From Vibrio porteresiae DSM 19223 (lineage in GTDB: Bacteria > Pseudomonadota > Gammaproteobacteria > Enterobacterales > Vibrionaceae), in NCBI RefSeq assembly GCF_024347055.1, contig NZ_AP024895.1, forward strand, positions 1,364,001 to 1,428,000: DNA of 64,000 bases, read 5' to 3'. A program made the translations under genes and the position numbers. Numbering within the stretch: the first letter of the stretch is position 1; the number at the start of each line of letters is the position of its first letter. Below the pieces are notes generated by a model, which worked only from the letters and a program-made list of their open reading frames with translations, made no database searches and was not told the origin of the DNA. Positions 1-8,939 of this stretch are shown one piece after another.

Positions 1-15
1 GAGATTAGGTCAGTC

Positions 16-738
16 ATGAACATACTGATTACCGGAGCCACTTCCGGTATTGGCCAGCAGCTGGCGTTAGATTATGTGGCGCAAGGCGACCAAGTGATTG
101 TGTGTGGTCGCAATCAACAGGTTCTTGATGAGCTTCAAGCGCGCTCGCCGTTACTACACAGTCTTGCATTAGATGTGACCAACTTAAAACAGTGCATCAA
201 GGCATTCGGCCAATTGCCATTTGTGCCTGACGTTTGGATTTTTAATGCCGGTGTATGCGAATACATCGATGACGGCGAGCTCGACAGCGGTTTGATTAAG
301 CGCGTTATGGACGTCAATTTTTTCGGCGTTGTGCACTGCTTGGAAGCGATGATTCCTTACCAAGCTCAAGGCCAACAAGTCGTGGTGGTGAGTTCGATTG
401 CTGGGGAGTTGGCACTGCCTAGAGCGGAAGCCTACGGTGCATCTAAAGCGGCGATCAGCTATTTGACACAAGCGTTGGCTCTGGATTGGGAGCGGCGTGG
501 TATTGCACTGAGCTTGGTTATGCCCGGATTTGTTGCAACGCCTTTAACGCAGAAGAATACCTTCTCAATGCCGATGATGATCTCGGTGAACGAGGCATCG
601 CAGCAGATTCGTCAGCAGCTTAGGGAAGGAAAGCGTTTTATCTATTTACCCAAGCGTTTTACTACGTTGCTGCGTTTGGTCGCGATGTTGCCGTATCGTT
701 GGCAGCAAAAGTTGGTCCAGCGTTGGATTTTAAGCTAG
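16..738 (+). CDS. SDR family NAD(P)-dependent oxidoreductase
   Basis: A classical short-chain dehydrogenase of 240 residues. The N-terminus carries the TGATSGIG nucleotide-binding motif, followed by an NAG motif (FNAGV, about residue 75), a catalytic Ser (VVSSIAG, about 127) and a YGASK active site (about 141). The substrate is not readable from sequence. It is the first complete gene of a run of seven same-strand genes with gaps of about 10 bases or overlaps, so it is probably co-transcribed with the FAD oxidoreductase, DUF1365 and CFA-like genes. That context suggests a role in modifying a lipid or fatty acyl product. A stop codon at 6-8 in another frame may be the end of an upstream gene outside the window. 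Confidence 0.9.
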   Translation: MNILITGATSGIGQQLALDYVAQGDQVIVCGRNQQVLDELQARSPLLHSLALDVTNLKQCIKAFGQLPFVPDVWIFNAGVCEYIDDGELDSGLIKRVMDVNFFGVVHCLEAMIPYQAQGQQVVVVSSIAGELALPRAEAYGASKAAISYLTQALALDWERRGIALSLVMPGFVATPLTQKNTFSMPMMISVNEASQQIRQQLREGKRFIYLPKRFTTLLRLVAMLPYRWQQKLVQRWILS

Positions 739-747
739 GGAGTGTGC

Positions 748-2025
748 ATGAAAATCGCCATTATTGGTTCAGGTATTTCAGGATTAACGGCTGCTTACTA
801 TTTGCATCCAGACCACGATATTACTCTGTTTGAAGCCAATGATTATATTGGCGGACACACGGCCACCGTTAACGTCACGTTAGCGGGCAAAGAGTATGCT
901 GTCGATACTGGGTTTATTGTCTACAACGACAGAACTTATCCGAATTTTATCCGTTTAATGGATGAGCTCGGCGTTAAGCGTCGCCCTACAGAAATGAGTT
1001 TCAGTGTACGTAATGATGGCAATGGTCTTGAGTATAACGGTCACTCACTGCGCACCTTATTTGCTCAAAAACGCAATTTATTCCGCCCAGCCTTTTACCG
1101 TTTCATTGGCGAGATCATGCGTTTTAATCAACTGGCTAAAGAAGCTGCAAAAAGTCACAGCCGCTATTCAACTCTTGGCGAGTTTTTGCAAAAACATCGG
1201 TTTAGTGCAGATTTTTGTGAGAACTACATTTTGCCGATGGGAGCGGCGATCTGGTCTTCGACCATGGCGGATATGCGCCAGTTTCCTCTGGATTTCTTCC
1301 TGCGTTTTTTCCTCAATCATGGCCTACTGGATGTATTAAATCGACCTCAGTGGTATGTGATTGACGGAGGATCAAGCAATTATATTCCGGCATTAACCGA
1401 AAAGTTTGCCGATAAGATACGCCTTAACAGTGAAGTGACGCGTGTGATTCGTGGTCAACTTGGGGTTGAAGTGGTTTCTAAAGGCGTGAAAGAGCGGTTT
1501 GACGATGTGATTTTTGCTTGTCACAGCAATCAAGCATTAGCGATGCTCAGTGATGCAACTGACGAGGAGCGTAGCCTCTTGAGTGCAATTCGCTATCAGC
1601 CAAACGATGTGGTGTTGCATACCGATGTGGATCTGTTACCGCGGCATAAGAGTGCTTGGGCTGCATGGAATTACTGGTTAAATGGCAGTCCTGAAGAGGC
1701 GAGTGCGTTACCTGCCGTGACCTACAATATGAACATTTTGCAGCATATTCGCGCACCGCATACGTTTTGCGTGACACTCAATAACAGTGAGCGTATCGAC
1801 CCTAGCAAAATATTACGGCGATTTGTGTATGATCACCCGGTATTTAGTGTGGAGGCGATTGCGGCTCAGAGTAAACGCGATGTCATCAATGGCCGCCATC
1901 ACACTTGGTTTTGCGGTGCTTATTGGTATAACGGCTTTCATGAGGATGGGGTGCGTAGTGCGTTGGATGTGGTGGCCCTTATCGAAGAGAAGTATGCCGA
2001 TAATATCAATCGAGGAGCGGCATAA
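748..2025 (+). CDS. FAD-dependent oxidoreductase (amine oxidase/desaturase-like)
   Basis: The protein begins with a Rossmann dinucleotide motif (IIGSGISGLTAAYYL) and has an acidic FAD-binding residue in LFEAND, about residue 33. It belongs to the NAD_binding_8/amine-oxidase fold group commonly annotated as FAD-dependent oxidoreductase next to cfa genes. I chose the ATG at 748 because AGGGAG at 737-742 sits at good spacing before it; an in-frame GTG at 742 lies inside that ribosome site. The stop overlaps the next start (TAATG). It probably oxidises or desaturates a fatty acyl chain before or after the CFA-like methyltransferase acts, but the substrate is inferred only from neighbours. Confidence 0.88.
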   Translation: MKIAIIGSGISGLTAAYYLHPDHDITLFEANDYIGGHTATVNVTLAGKEYAVDTGFIVYNDRTYPNFIRLMDELGVKRRPTEMSFSVRNDGNGLEYNGHSLRTLFAQKRNLFRPAFYRFIGEIMRFNQLAKEAAKSHSRYSTLGEFLQKHRFSADFCENYILPMGAAIWSSTMADMRQFPLDFFLRFFLNHGLLDVLNRPQWYVIDGGSSNYIPALTEKFADKIRLNSEVTRVIRGQLGVEVVSKGVKERFDDVIFACHSNQALAMLSDATDEERSLLSAIRYQPNDVVLHTDVDLLPRHKSAWAAWNYWLNGSPEEASALPAVTYNMNILQHIRAPHTFCVTLNNSERIDPSKILRRFVYDHPVFSVEAIAAQSKRDVINGRHHTWFCGAYWYNGFHEDGVRSALDVVALIEEKYADNINRGAA

Positions 2026-2786
2026 TGCTATGCAGTAAGCTCTACGTTGGTCAGGTTAGACACCGCCGTTTTACCCCCACTGCTCACGCGTTGAATTACT
2101 CACTGTTCATGCCGTGCATCGATTTGGACGAATGGCCAATGTTGATGGGAAGCACTTGCTTACTTGGTGAACGCTGGTGGAACTGGGCTCGGTTTAAGCG
2201 CCAAGACTATGTTGGTCAAGGAGACCTAAAAGCGGCAGTGCAACAGAAGGTCGCTGAGTTAACCGGAGAGCGGCTCACCGGACGCGTCATGGCGCTGATT
2301 CATCTGCGCTATTTTGGCCTCTATTTTAGTCCAGTGAACTTCTACTATCTTTATGACGACCAAGATGTTTGGCGTTATCTGTTGGCGGAAGTCAGCAACA
2401 CACCATGGAATGAACGCCATTACTATGCGGTTCCCGCTGGCGATGACAGCACTGCTCAATGGCAACACCCCAAAGCGTTTCATGTCTCACCCTTTAATCC
2501 CATCGACCAAACTTACCGCTGGAATTTGAAAGAACCGCAACAGCGCTTAATGGTGCACCTTGAGTGTTGGCGAACAGAGAAGGAATTTGACGCCACGTTA
2601 CAGATGCAAGCTCAGCCCTTTACCGCAAAAAAATTAACTTGGCTTTTGGTCAAAACACCCATCATGAGCGTGAAAGTGATGTTTGGCATTTATTGGGAAG
2701 CCATAAAATTATGGATAAAAGGAGTTCCTGTGTATGACCACCCTGATAAGGAACCCCCACACAATAAGGAGAATCCACCATGTTAA
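2025..2786 (+). CDS. DUF1365 domain-containing protein
   Basis: A 253-residue protein recognisable as DUF1365 (PF07103), from the N-terminal pattern YVGQVRHRRFTPTAHALNY and the internal LRYFGLYFSPVNFYYLYD. The biochemical function of the family is unknown. It is nearly always found between an FAD oxidoreductase and a CFA-type methyltransferase, which is the arrangement here. Its start overlaps the upstream stop by one base and its end overlaps the next gene by 7 bases, which implies translational coupling. There is no signal peptide. A role in lipid modification is inferred from context only. Confidence 0.88.
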   Translation: MLCSKLYVGQVRHRRFTPTAHALNYSLFMPCIDLDEWPMLMGSTCLLGERWWNWARFKRQDYVGQGDLKAAVQQKVAELTGERLTGRVMALIHLRYFGLYFSPVNFYYLYDDQDVWRYLLAEVSNTPWNERHYYAVPAGDDSTAQWQHPKAFHVSPFNPIDQTYRWNLKEPQQRLMVHLECWRTEKEFDATLQMQAQPFTAKKLTWLLVKTPIMSVKVMFGIYWEAIKLWIKGVPVYDHPDKEPPHNKENPPC

Positions 2787-4021
2787 GTAGCACTTCTGTC
2801 GCATTAAGTAAGCCACTTTCCAGTTGGCAAAAGGGGGCAAGACGCGCCATTTTGCGCGGTTTAAGTCGTCTAGAATATGGGCAGCTAACGCTTGTGGAAC
2901 GTTTTTCTGAATCTGACCCTGCCGACCAGATGACTTTTGGCGCTGGTGACGGTATTCGTGCCGAAATTGTGGTCTCTAATCCGAATTTTTATTGGCGAAT
3001 TCTGCGTGGTGGCAGTATCGGTGGAGCTGAGTCGTATATTGAAAATGAGTGGGATAGTTCCGATCTTACCGCCGTTATCGAGCTTGTTGCAGCTAACCAA
3101 AGTTGGCTTGATCGTATAGAAGCGCAAACCGGTTTGGTGAAGCGGCTGGCAACCAAAATTGGCCACTGGCTTAATCGCAATACTGTTAAGCAAGCTAAGC
3201 AAAATATTTTGGCTCATTATGATCTGGGTAATGACCTTTACCAAACTTTTTTGGATAAAGAGATGCTCTATTCCAGTGGCTGTTATGACTCCCCAACCGA
3301 TACGCTAGAACAGGCACAAATAAATAAAATGGAGCGGCTTTGTCAACAATTGCAACTGAGTTCAAGTGATCATGTGGTTGAGATTGGCACTGGATGGGGT
3401 GGAATGGCTATTTACATGGCACGTCATTATGGCTGCAAAGTAACTACGACGACTATTTCTGATGCACAGTACGACTACGCTTGTCAGCGTGTGACAGAGC
3501 AAGGCTTAGGCCATTTAATTACTGTATTGAAAGAGGATTATCGACGCCTAACGGGCCAGTTTGATAAATTGGTGTCCATCGAGATGATTGAAGCGGTGGG
3601 ACAACGTTATTTGCCCAGTTACTTACGTCATTGCCAAGCGCTTCTCAAACCGGGCGGTATCATGGCGCTACAAGCCATCACCATCGCCGACCAGCGGGTC
3701 GATTACTATGCGCACAATGTCGATTTTATCCAAAAGTATATTTTCCCCGGCGGCTTTTTACCGTCAGTCACTTATCTTGCACAAAGCCTCACCAAACAGA
3801 CGGATTTCGTAATTCGCCAATTACACGATTTTGGTTTGGATTATGCAGCGACGTTAAAGGCGTGGCGCGCCCGCTTTGAGCATGCTTTACCGCAAATCAC
3901 GGCATTGGGCTATCCACCAGAATTTATTCGTCTGTGGCGCTTTTACTTTTGTTACTGCGAGGGTGGATTTATGGCGCGTTCGATTTCAGTGGTGCATCTT
4001 ACCATGACTCGTCCAGTGTAA
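2780..4021 (+). CDS. cfa: Cyclopropane-fatty-acyl-phospholipid synthase-like SAM methyltransferase
   Basis: A 413-residue Mycolic_PCMT/CFA-family enzyme. The C-terminal half holds the SAM motif VVEIGTGWGG (about residue 200), the YDLGNDLY motif (about 150) and INKYIFP-like QKYIFPGGFLPS (about 320). Family enzymes transfer a methylene or methyl from SAM to unsaturated acyl chains of membrane phospholipids. Compared with my recollection of E. coli Cfa, the YSCAYW segment reads YSSGCY and the LLHTIG segment reads ALQAIT, so two bicarbonate-site residues (Cys and His) look substituted while the Glu of the EMIEAVG segment remains. It may therefore be a methyltransferase making a product other than a cyclopropane. 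It is co-transcribed with the upstream oxidoreductases. Confidence 0.88.
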   Translation: MLSSTSVALSKPLSSWQKGARRAILRGLSRLEYGQLTLVERFSESDPADQMTFGAGDGIRAEIVVSNPNFYWRILRGGSIGGAESYIENEWDSSDLTAVIELVAANQSWLDRIEAQTGLVKRLATKIGHWLNRNTVKQAKQNILAHYDLGNDLYQTFLDKEMLYSSGCYDSPTDTLEQAQINKMERLCQQLQLSSSDHVVEIGTGWGGMAIYMARHYGCKVTTTTISDAQYDYACQRVTEQGLGHLITVLKEDYRRLTGQFDKLVSIEMIEAVGQRYLPSYLRHCQALLKPGGIMALQAITIADQRVDYYAHNVDFIQKYIFPGGFLPSVTYLAQSLTKQTDFVIRQLHDFGLDYAATLKAWRARFEHALPQITALGYPPEFIRLWRFYFCYCEGGFMARSISVVHLTMTRPV

Positions 4022-4030
4022 AGGGCAGTC

Positions 4031-4588
4031 ATGGGCAAGCGACTAGAACGCCACTTAGCCTTAGTCTCCCCCAAAGCTCAATTTCTGGTGAGTTCACTGT
4101 GGTTTGATGTGATATGGGTCTTGGCGGTAGTGGGGCAGGAGCGTTGGCAATGGGGCAGTTGGCTATTGGTCGCTGTAACATGGAGTTATACGCTTTGGCA
4201 CCATCGTGGGCGACGTGTTGCGGTGCTGCTATCGATGAGCGTGACTGCTGCTATGGGAATTGGCTTAGATTGGTTCAATATTCAATTCGGTGTTTTTGTC
4301 TTCACTGTGTCGGGATTCCCAAGTTGGTTAATGGCGCTGTGGTGTGGTTTTAGCTGGTATCTGTTGTGGTTATTACCAGTTGGAGCAAAGTGGCCACTGG
4401 TTTTTTGGATCGTGTTTGGGGCGCTTGGTGGCGTGTTGAGTTATTGGAGTGGTGCTCGTTTAGGTGCAGTTTCTTTGCCATTAGGCTTGAAAGAGAGTGC
4501 CTTGATATTGGCTGTGGAATGGGCATGTTTATTCGGCGTGATGAGACTATGGTGGCGACGTTGGGAAAAGGACATTATTCACTCTTAG
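4031..4588 (+). CDS. DUF2878 family membrane protein
   Basis: A 185-residue, Trp- and Leu-rich integral membrane protein with about five to six hydrophobic segments, resembling the DUF2878 family found downstream of cfa-like genes in Vibrio and Shewanella. It starts 9 bases after the CFA-like gene, with GGGCAG upstream of the ATG, and its 3' end overlaps the next coding region by about 40 bases. The function is unknown. The position suggests an inner-membrane component of the same lipid-modification unit. Confidence 0.8.
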   Translation: MGKRLERHLALVSPKAQFLVSSLWFDVIWVLAVVGQERWQWGSWLLVAVTWSYTLWHHRGRRVAVLLSMSVTAAMGIGLDWFNIQFGVFVFTVSGFPSWLMALWCGFSWYLLWLLPVGAKWPLVFWIVFGALGGVLSYWSGARLGAVSLPLGLKESALILAVEWACLFGVMRLWWRRWEKDIIHS

Positions 4589-5100
4589 CGTTACTCATCG
4601 GGTTGCTGCTTTTCTCATTTTCATGGCGCTTGGCAGCGGCAGAGCAAGATTGGCAGCAATGGCCGACTGTTGGTAAAGCGCAATTTACTTGGTTATGGTT
4701 TGATGTTTATCAATCCTCACTGCACACGCCTGACGGTCACTACCATGGTTTATCGAGCGATCTTGTTTTAGATATTCAATATCAACGGCGCATCAGTGCT
4801 AAGCAATTACTGGATGCAACTGAGCAACAATGGGTGGCGATGGGGTATCCGAATGAGTCGATTCGCCAGTGGTTGTTAGCCTTATCCCAACTTTTCCCCT
4901 CAGTAAATGCGCAAGACCGTCTATACTTTGTAGCACAGCAAGAGCGTGGCCAGCTCTATTTTTCAGAGCAAGGCCGCATGCCAATACGGCTAGGTGATAC
5001 TAACGATATTGAACTGAGCCGCGCCTTTCTCTCAATTTGGTTGGGGCCGCAGACGCAATATCCTGATTTACGTAAAGCACTGATCGGAGAAACACCATGA
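4549..5100 (+). CDS. Chalcone isomerase-like periplasmic protein
   Basis: From the ATG at 4549 the product is 183 residues with a clear signal peptide (hydrophobic stretch LLALLIGLLLFSFSWRL, cleavage probably after AAA near residue 30). The mature part has the pattern of the bacterial chalcone isomerase-like family (FTWLWFDVYQSSLHTPDG; later a VAMGYP segment). The open frame extends back to 4366, but the upstream part lies entirely inside the DUF2878 gene and would bury the signal peptide, so I reject it. The stop overlaps the start of the DUF3833 gene (ATGA). Bacterial homologues have unknown activity, and plant-type flavonoid chemistry should not be assumed. Confidence 0.8.
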   Translation: MVATLGKGHYSLLALLIGLLLFSFSWRLAAAEQDWQQWPTVGKAQFTWLWFDVYQSSLHTPDGHYHGLSSDLVLDIQYQRRISAKQLLDATEQQWVAMGYPNESIRQWLLALSQLFPSVNAQDRLYFVAQQERGQLYFSEQGRMPIRLGDTNDIELSRAFLSIWLGPQTQYPDLRKALIGETP

Positions 5101-5681
5101 TGAAACAATGCAAACTCATCTCGCGTTGGTTTGCGACCGTGTTTGTTGTCGCCCTAGCGATTTTTCTCACCAGTTGCAGCGCGGATATCGATGAGTATCA
5201 AGGGACTGAGCCTAAATTTGACCTGTTTGGGTACTTTGCTGGTCAAAGCCAAGCGTGGGGGATGGTACAAGATTATCGGACGATGCAGACGCGGCGTTTT
5301 CATGTCACCTTGCATGGGGTGGTGCAGCACAATCAACTGATCTTAGACGAGCAGTTTGTTTATGATGACGGTAAGACGGAAAGCCGGGTATGGACCATCA
5401 CTCGTGAAGGCGAAGGCCGTTATATCGGGCGGGCGAACGGTGTTATCGGGGAAGCCGTAGGGCAAGAGATGGGCAATGCATTGCGGTGGCAATATCGCTT
5501 TCATCTCAAAACAGAAGAACACGATCTGGAAGTGGAGTTCGATGATTGGCTTTATCGTCAAGATGAGTTGCATCTCTTTAACACCACCACAATTTCAAAA
5601 TGGGGAGCAACTTTAGGCAGAGTCACGCTGTTTTTCGCCAAACCGGCGGCGGTTTCTCCAGCCAATTCTTCAGCGCAGTAG
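5097..5681 (+). CDS. DUF3833 family lipoprotein
   Basis: A 194-residue protein with a lipoprotein signal peptide: hydrophobic segment FVVALAIFLTSC, with the lipobox Cys at about residue 27. The body matches DUF3833 (motifs FAGQSQAWGMVQDY and WLYRQDE). It is the last gene of the cluster, overlapping the preceding gene by 4 bases and followed by a terminator hairpin. The residue after the Cys is Ser, so Lol sorting to the outer membrane is likely. Function unknown; it travels with CFA-like and chalcone-isomerase-like genes. Confidence 0.85.
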   Translation: MMKQCKLISRWFATVFVVALAIFLTSCSADIDEYQGTEPKFDLFGYFAGQSQAWGMVQDYRTMQTRRFHVTLHGVVQHNQLILDEQFVYDDGKTESRVWTITREGEGRYIGRANGVIGEAVGQEMGNALRWQYRFHLKTEEHDLEVEFDDWLYRQDELHLFNTTTISKWGATLGRVTLFFAKPAAVSPANSSAQ

Positions 5682-5706
5682 TGTAGTTTGATACCGCTAA
5701 AATAAC

Positions 5707-5731
5707 AAAAGGGAGCAAATACTCCCTTTTT
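5707..5731. terminator. Bidirectional rho-independent terminator
   Basis: A perfect 9-bp stem (AAAAGGGAG / CTCCCTTTT) around a 6-7 base loop, ending in a T-run on the plus strand and, through the flanking A-run, on the minus strand. It lies between the DUF3833 gene and convergent purB and can serve both. Confidence 0.85.
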
Positions 5732-5752
5732 AACACTCTTAGAATTCGAGGC

Positions 5753-7123
5753 TTATAGCTTGTCAGTTAGCTCAATTGCGTAACCGATGTAGCTGCCAGG
5801 AGTCATCGCTTTTAGACGTGTTTTTTCGTCTTCAGGAAGCTCTAAACCATCGATGAAATTGCGCATGATTTCGCCGTTAACGCGTTTGCCACGAGTCAAC
5901 TCTTTCAATTTCTCATACGGTTTTTCGATGCCGTAACGACGCATTACAGTTTGGATAGGCTCTGCAAGCACTTCCCAGTTGTGATCCAACTCATCAGCGA
6001 GTTCTGCTGCGTTGATTTCCAGTTTGCTGATGCCTTTTAGCGTAGAAGTATACGCGATAAGCGCATAACCCACACCCACACCTAGGTTACGTAGAACCGT
6101 AGAGTCAGTTAGGTCACGTTGCCAGCGAGAAATAGGCAGTTTTTGTGCTAGGTGAGAGAAGATAGCGTTCGCAAGACCCAAGTTACCTTCTGAGTTTTCG
6201 AAGTCGATTGGGTTCACTTTATGCGGCATGGTTGAAGAACCAATTTCGCCAGCGATGGTTTTTTGTTTGAAATGACCTAGTGCAACGTAACCCCAGATAT
6301 CACGGTCGAAGTCGATCAGGATAGTATTGAAACGTGCAATCGCATCGAACAATTCAGCGATGTAATCGTGTGGTTCGATTTGAGTGGTGTATGGGTTCCA
6401 ATCAACGCCTAGAGATTCAGTGATGAACTCTTCGCTGAATTTATGCCAATCAAGAGTAGGGTACGCTGATAGGTGAGCGTTGTAGTTACCTACTGCACCA
6501 TTGATTTTCGCTAGGATTTCAGTGTTAGCAATTTGCTTGTACTGACGTTCCATACGATAAGCAACGTTAGCCATCTCTTTACCCATAGTAGATGGAGAAG
6601 CTGGCTGACCGTGGGTACGAGATAGTAGAGGAATATCGCGGTACTCAACGGCTAATGCTTTAATCGCGTCGATGATGTTACGAATTTCTGGAAGAATCAC
6701 ATGATCACGAGCTTCTTTAAGCATTAGCGCGTGAGAGGTGTTGTTGATGTCTTCTGAAGTACAGGCAAAGTGAATGAATTCATTGATTGCGTGTAGTTCT
6801 GGGATCGCTGCTACTTTTTCCTTAAGGAAATATTCAACGGCTTTAACGTCATGGTTCGTTGTACGTTCAATTTCTTTGATACGTGCAGCATCAGCTTCGC
6901 TGAAGTTTGCTGCGACTTCATCAAGGAATTGACTCGCCTGTGCGCTGAGTGCAGGAACTTCTGCAATCTCGGCAGTGGCTGCAAGCTTCTGTAACCAACG
7001 GATTTCAACGATAGTGCGGTACTTTAGGAGACCATACTCACTGAAGATACTGCGCAACGCAATCGTTTTACTTCCGTAACGGCCGTCTACCGGTGAAACA
7101 GCAGTCAATGCTGACAGTTCCAT
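5753..7123 (-). CDS. purB: Adenylosuccinate lyase
   Basis: A 456-residue fumarase/aspartase-superfamily lyase that splits adenylosuccinate to AMP and SAICAR to AICAR, both with release of fumarate, in purine synthesis. The superfamily signature GSSTMPHKVNP lies about residue 295. The catalytic regions TSEDINNTSH (about 122) and SRTHGQPASP (about 170) are intact, and the length equals E. coli PurB. It is the third gene of mnmA-hflD-purB, starting 60 bases after hflD with AGGAGAA just before the ATG. Confidence 0.97.
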   Translation of the reverse strand: MELSALTAVSPVDGRYGSKTIALRSIFSEYGLLKYRTIVEIRWLQKLAATAEIAEVPALSAQASQFLDEVAANFSEADAARIKEIERTTNHDVKAVEYFLKEKVAAIPELHAINEFIHFACTSEDINNTSHALMLKEARDHVILPEIRNIIDAIKALAVEYRDIPLLSRTHGQPASPSTMGKEMANVAYRMERQYKQIANTEILAKINGAVGNYNAHLSAYPTLDWHKFSEEFITESLGVDWNPYTTQIEPHDYIAELFDAIARFNTILIDFDRDIWGYVALGHFKQKTIAGEIGSSTMPHKVNPIDFENSEGNLGLANAIFSHLAQKLPISRWQRDLTDSTVLRNLGVGVGYALIAYTSTLKGISKLEINAAELADELDHNWEVLAEPIQTVMRRYGIEKPYEKLKELTRGKRVNGEIMRNFIDGLELPEDEKTRLKAMTPGSYIGYAIELTDKL

Positions 7124-7183
7124 GTTCTTCTCCTGAATATTAAGTTAAGAGTGAGAGTGAAAAAGGATACGCGCCGACATCAA

Positions 7184-7801
7184 TTAGATTCTCTTCAGAA
7201 TTAATTGCGCCTGTTCAACCATTTTTTTACGGCCGAAAATCAGGTGGCGACGTTTACCACCAACCTGACGCCAAAGTACGGCACAACGGATGCCAGCAAG
7301 CAGCAGGGCGCGCACTTTGTTTTGGTTAGTGGTTTGTTGTAATACAGAAGGTGTACCAGTGACTTGAATACGCGGACCAATAGGACTGATCACATCAAGG
7401 TAAACACTGGCGAGGTTACTGATCATCTGATCTTCTAGCAGATCAAAATGCGCAGTTTGACGCTCGAGCATATCTAGACGATCGCTCAATTGAGATAGGG
7501 CGTCAGGACGACGTGTGAGCTTACGTTCAAGAGCCATCAGGCTGATGATATAGCGGGTAATTTCGCTACCCGATGGCGTGCTGTCTATGCCTTTAACCAT
7601 ACAGTTGAGGCCAACTTGCAAGTTGGCCTCATTGCCAAAGACACTGAGGGTGTCTTTAGGATTCATGCATAGCACTGAACGGAGTGAAACTTCAAACGCG
7701 TCTGAATCACATTGACCATTTCTTGCTACTTGCTGTACCAAAGCGACAGCTTGGCACATTCCCGCAAAAGCAATAGTACGATCGAAAGGTGTATTAGCCA
7801 C
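7184..7801 (-). CDS. hflD: High frequency lysogenization protein HflD
   Basis: A 205-residue HflD (YcfC) homologue, typical in length. In E. coli this peripheral inner-membrane protein binds phage lambda CII and lowers lysogenization; its housekeeping role is unclear. Recognisable stretches are the N-terminal DRTIAFAGMCQAVALVQQVA and the C-terminal IRCAVLWRQVGGKRRHL. It starts 19 bases after mnmA and precedes purB, the conserved enterobacterial and Vibrio order, so one mRNA probably carries all three. Confidence 0.95.
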   Translation of the reverse strand: MANTPFDRTIAFAGMCQAVALVQQVARNGQCDSDAFEVSLRSVLCMNPKDTLSVFGNEANLQVGLNCMVKGIDSTPSGSEITRYIISLMALERKLTRRPDALSQLSDRLDMLERQTAHFDLLEDQMISNLASVYLDVISPIGPRIQVTGTPSVLQQTTNQNKVRALLLAGIRCAVLWRQVGGKRRHLIFGRKKMVEQAQLILKRI

Positions 7802-7820
7802 GTATTAACTCCTAAGTTAA

Positions 7821-8939
7821 CTAAAAGAGGCGCTTTTCAATCACACCACCACCCAAACAGACTTCGCCTAAGTAGAATACGGCAGACTGTCCCGGTGTTA
7901 CTGCGACTTGCGGCTCATTGAATATCACTTTTACAGTAGTGTCATCGATAGGAGAGACAGTGCATTCAATGTCAGCCTGACGATAACGAGTTTTCACTGT
8001 ACAAGTGAGCGTCTCGGTTAACGGCTCGTTGCTAATCCAGTTCATTTGAGAAGCAATCAAACCATCTGATTTTAGTAGTGGATGATCACCACCTTGTACA
8101 GCGATCAACACATTACGTTTTAAATCTTTTTCAGCGACGTACCATGGCTCTTCACTTGCGTCTTTTAGACCACCAATATGCAGACCTTTACGTTGACCTA
8201 ACGTATGGTACATCAAACCTTGGTGTTCACCGATGACTTTCCCTTCTGGGGTTTCGATTTTACCTGGTTGTGCTGGTAAGTAACGACCAAGGAACTCAGT
8301 AAACTTACGCTCACCGATAAAACAGATACCCGTGGAGTCTTTTTTCTTCGCAGTGATGAGATCTTGCTCTTCTGCAATACGACGAACTTCAGGTTTTTCT
8401 AATTCACCGACTGGGAACAGACTGCGTGCTACTTGCTCATGAGATAGAGCATGTAAGAAGTAACTCTGGTCCTTATTGCCGTCCAAACCACGTAGTAATT
8501 GCGGTTTTTCACCATTTTGAGGGAAAGTACGGCGTACATAATGTCCCATAGCAATATAGTCGGCATCCAACACTTGATCGGCAAATTCTAAGAAGGCTTT
8601 GAACTTGATTTCTTTGTTGCACAGAATATCTGGGTTTGGAGTACGACCTGCTTTGTATTCCGCAAGGAAGTATTCAAATACGTTGTCCCAATATTCAGCA
8701 GCAAAGTTAATTGTGTGTAAATGGATACCAAGTTTGTCGCAAACAGCTTGAGCGTCAGCAAGATCCTGAGCCGCAGTGCAGTAATCTTCACCGTCATCCT
8801 CTTCCCAGTTCTTCATGAACAGACCTTCAACTTGATAGCCTTGCTGTTGCAGAAGATAGGCCGAAACTGACGAATCTACACCACCCGACATGCCGACAAT
8901 CACTTTCTTTTGACTGTTTGCGTTTAGGTTTTCTGACAT
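7821..8939 (-). CDS. mnmA: tRNA-specific 2-thiouridylase MnmA
   Basis: A 372-residue PP-loop ATPase that installs sulfur at position 2 of U34 in the Lys, Glu and Gln tRNAs, receiving persulfide from the IscS-Tus relay. The PP-loop GMSGGVDSS lies at residues 16-24. The two catalytic cysteines are in DILCNKE (about 104) and STGICFIGE (about 201). First gene of mnmA-hflD-purB; its promoter should lie in the region shared with divergent gsk. Confidence 0.97.
   Translation of the reverse strand: MSENLNANSQKKVIVGMSGGVDSSVSAYLLQQQGYQVEGLFMKNWEEDDGEDYCTAAQDLADAQAVCDKLGIHLHTINFAAEYWDNVFEYFLAEYKAGRTPNPDILCNKEIKFKAFLEFADQVLDADYIAMGHYVRRTFPQNGEKPQLLRGLDGNKDQSYFLHALSHEQVARSLFPVGELEKPEVRRIAEEQDLITAKKKDSTGICFIGERKFTEFLGRYLPAQPGKIETPEGKVIGEHQGLMYHTLGQRKGLHIGGLKDASEEPWYVAEKDLKRNVLIAVQGGDHPLLKSDGLIASQMNWISNEPLTETLTCTVKTRYRQADIECTVSPIDDTTVKVIFNEPQVAVTPGQSAVFYLGEVCLGGGVIEKRLF

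Noticed and set aside
4366..4548. 61-residue N-terminal extension of the chalcone-isomerase-like gene
   Set aside because: Lies wholly inside the DUF2878 gene and would hide a good signal peptide that starts at 4549.
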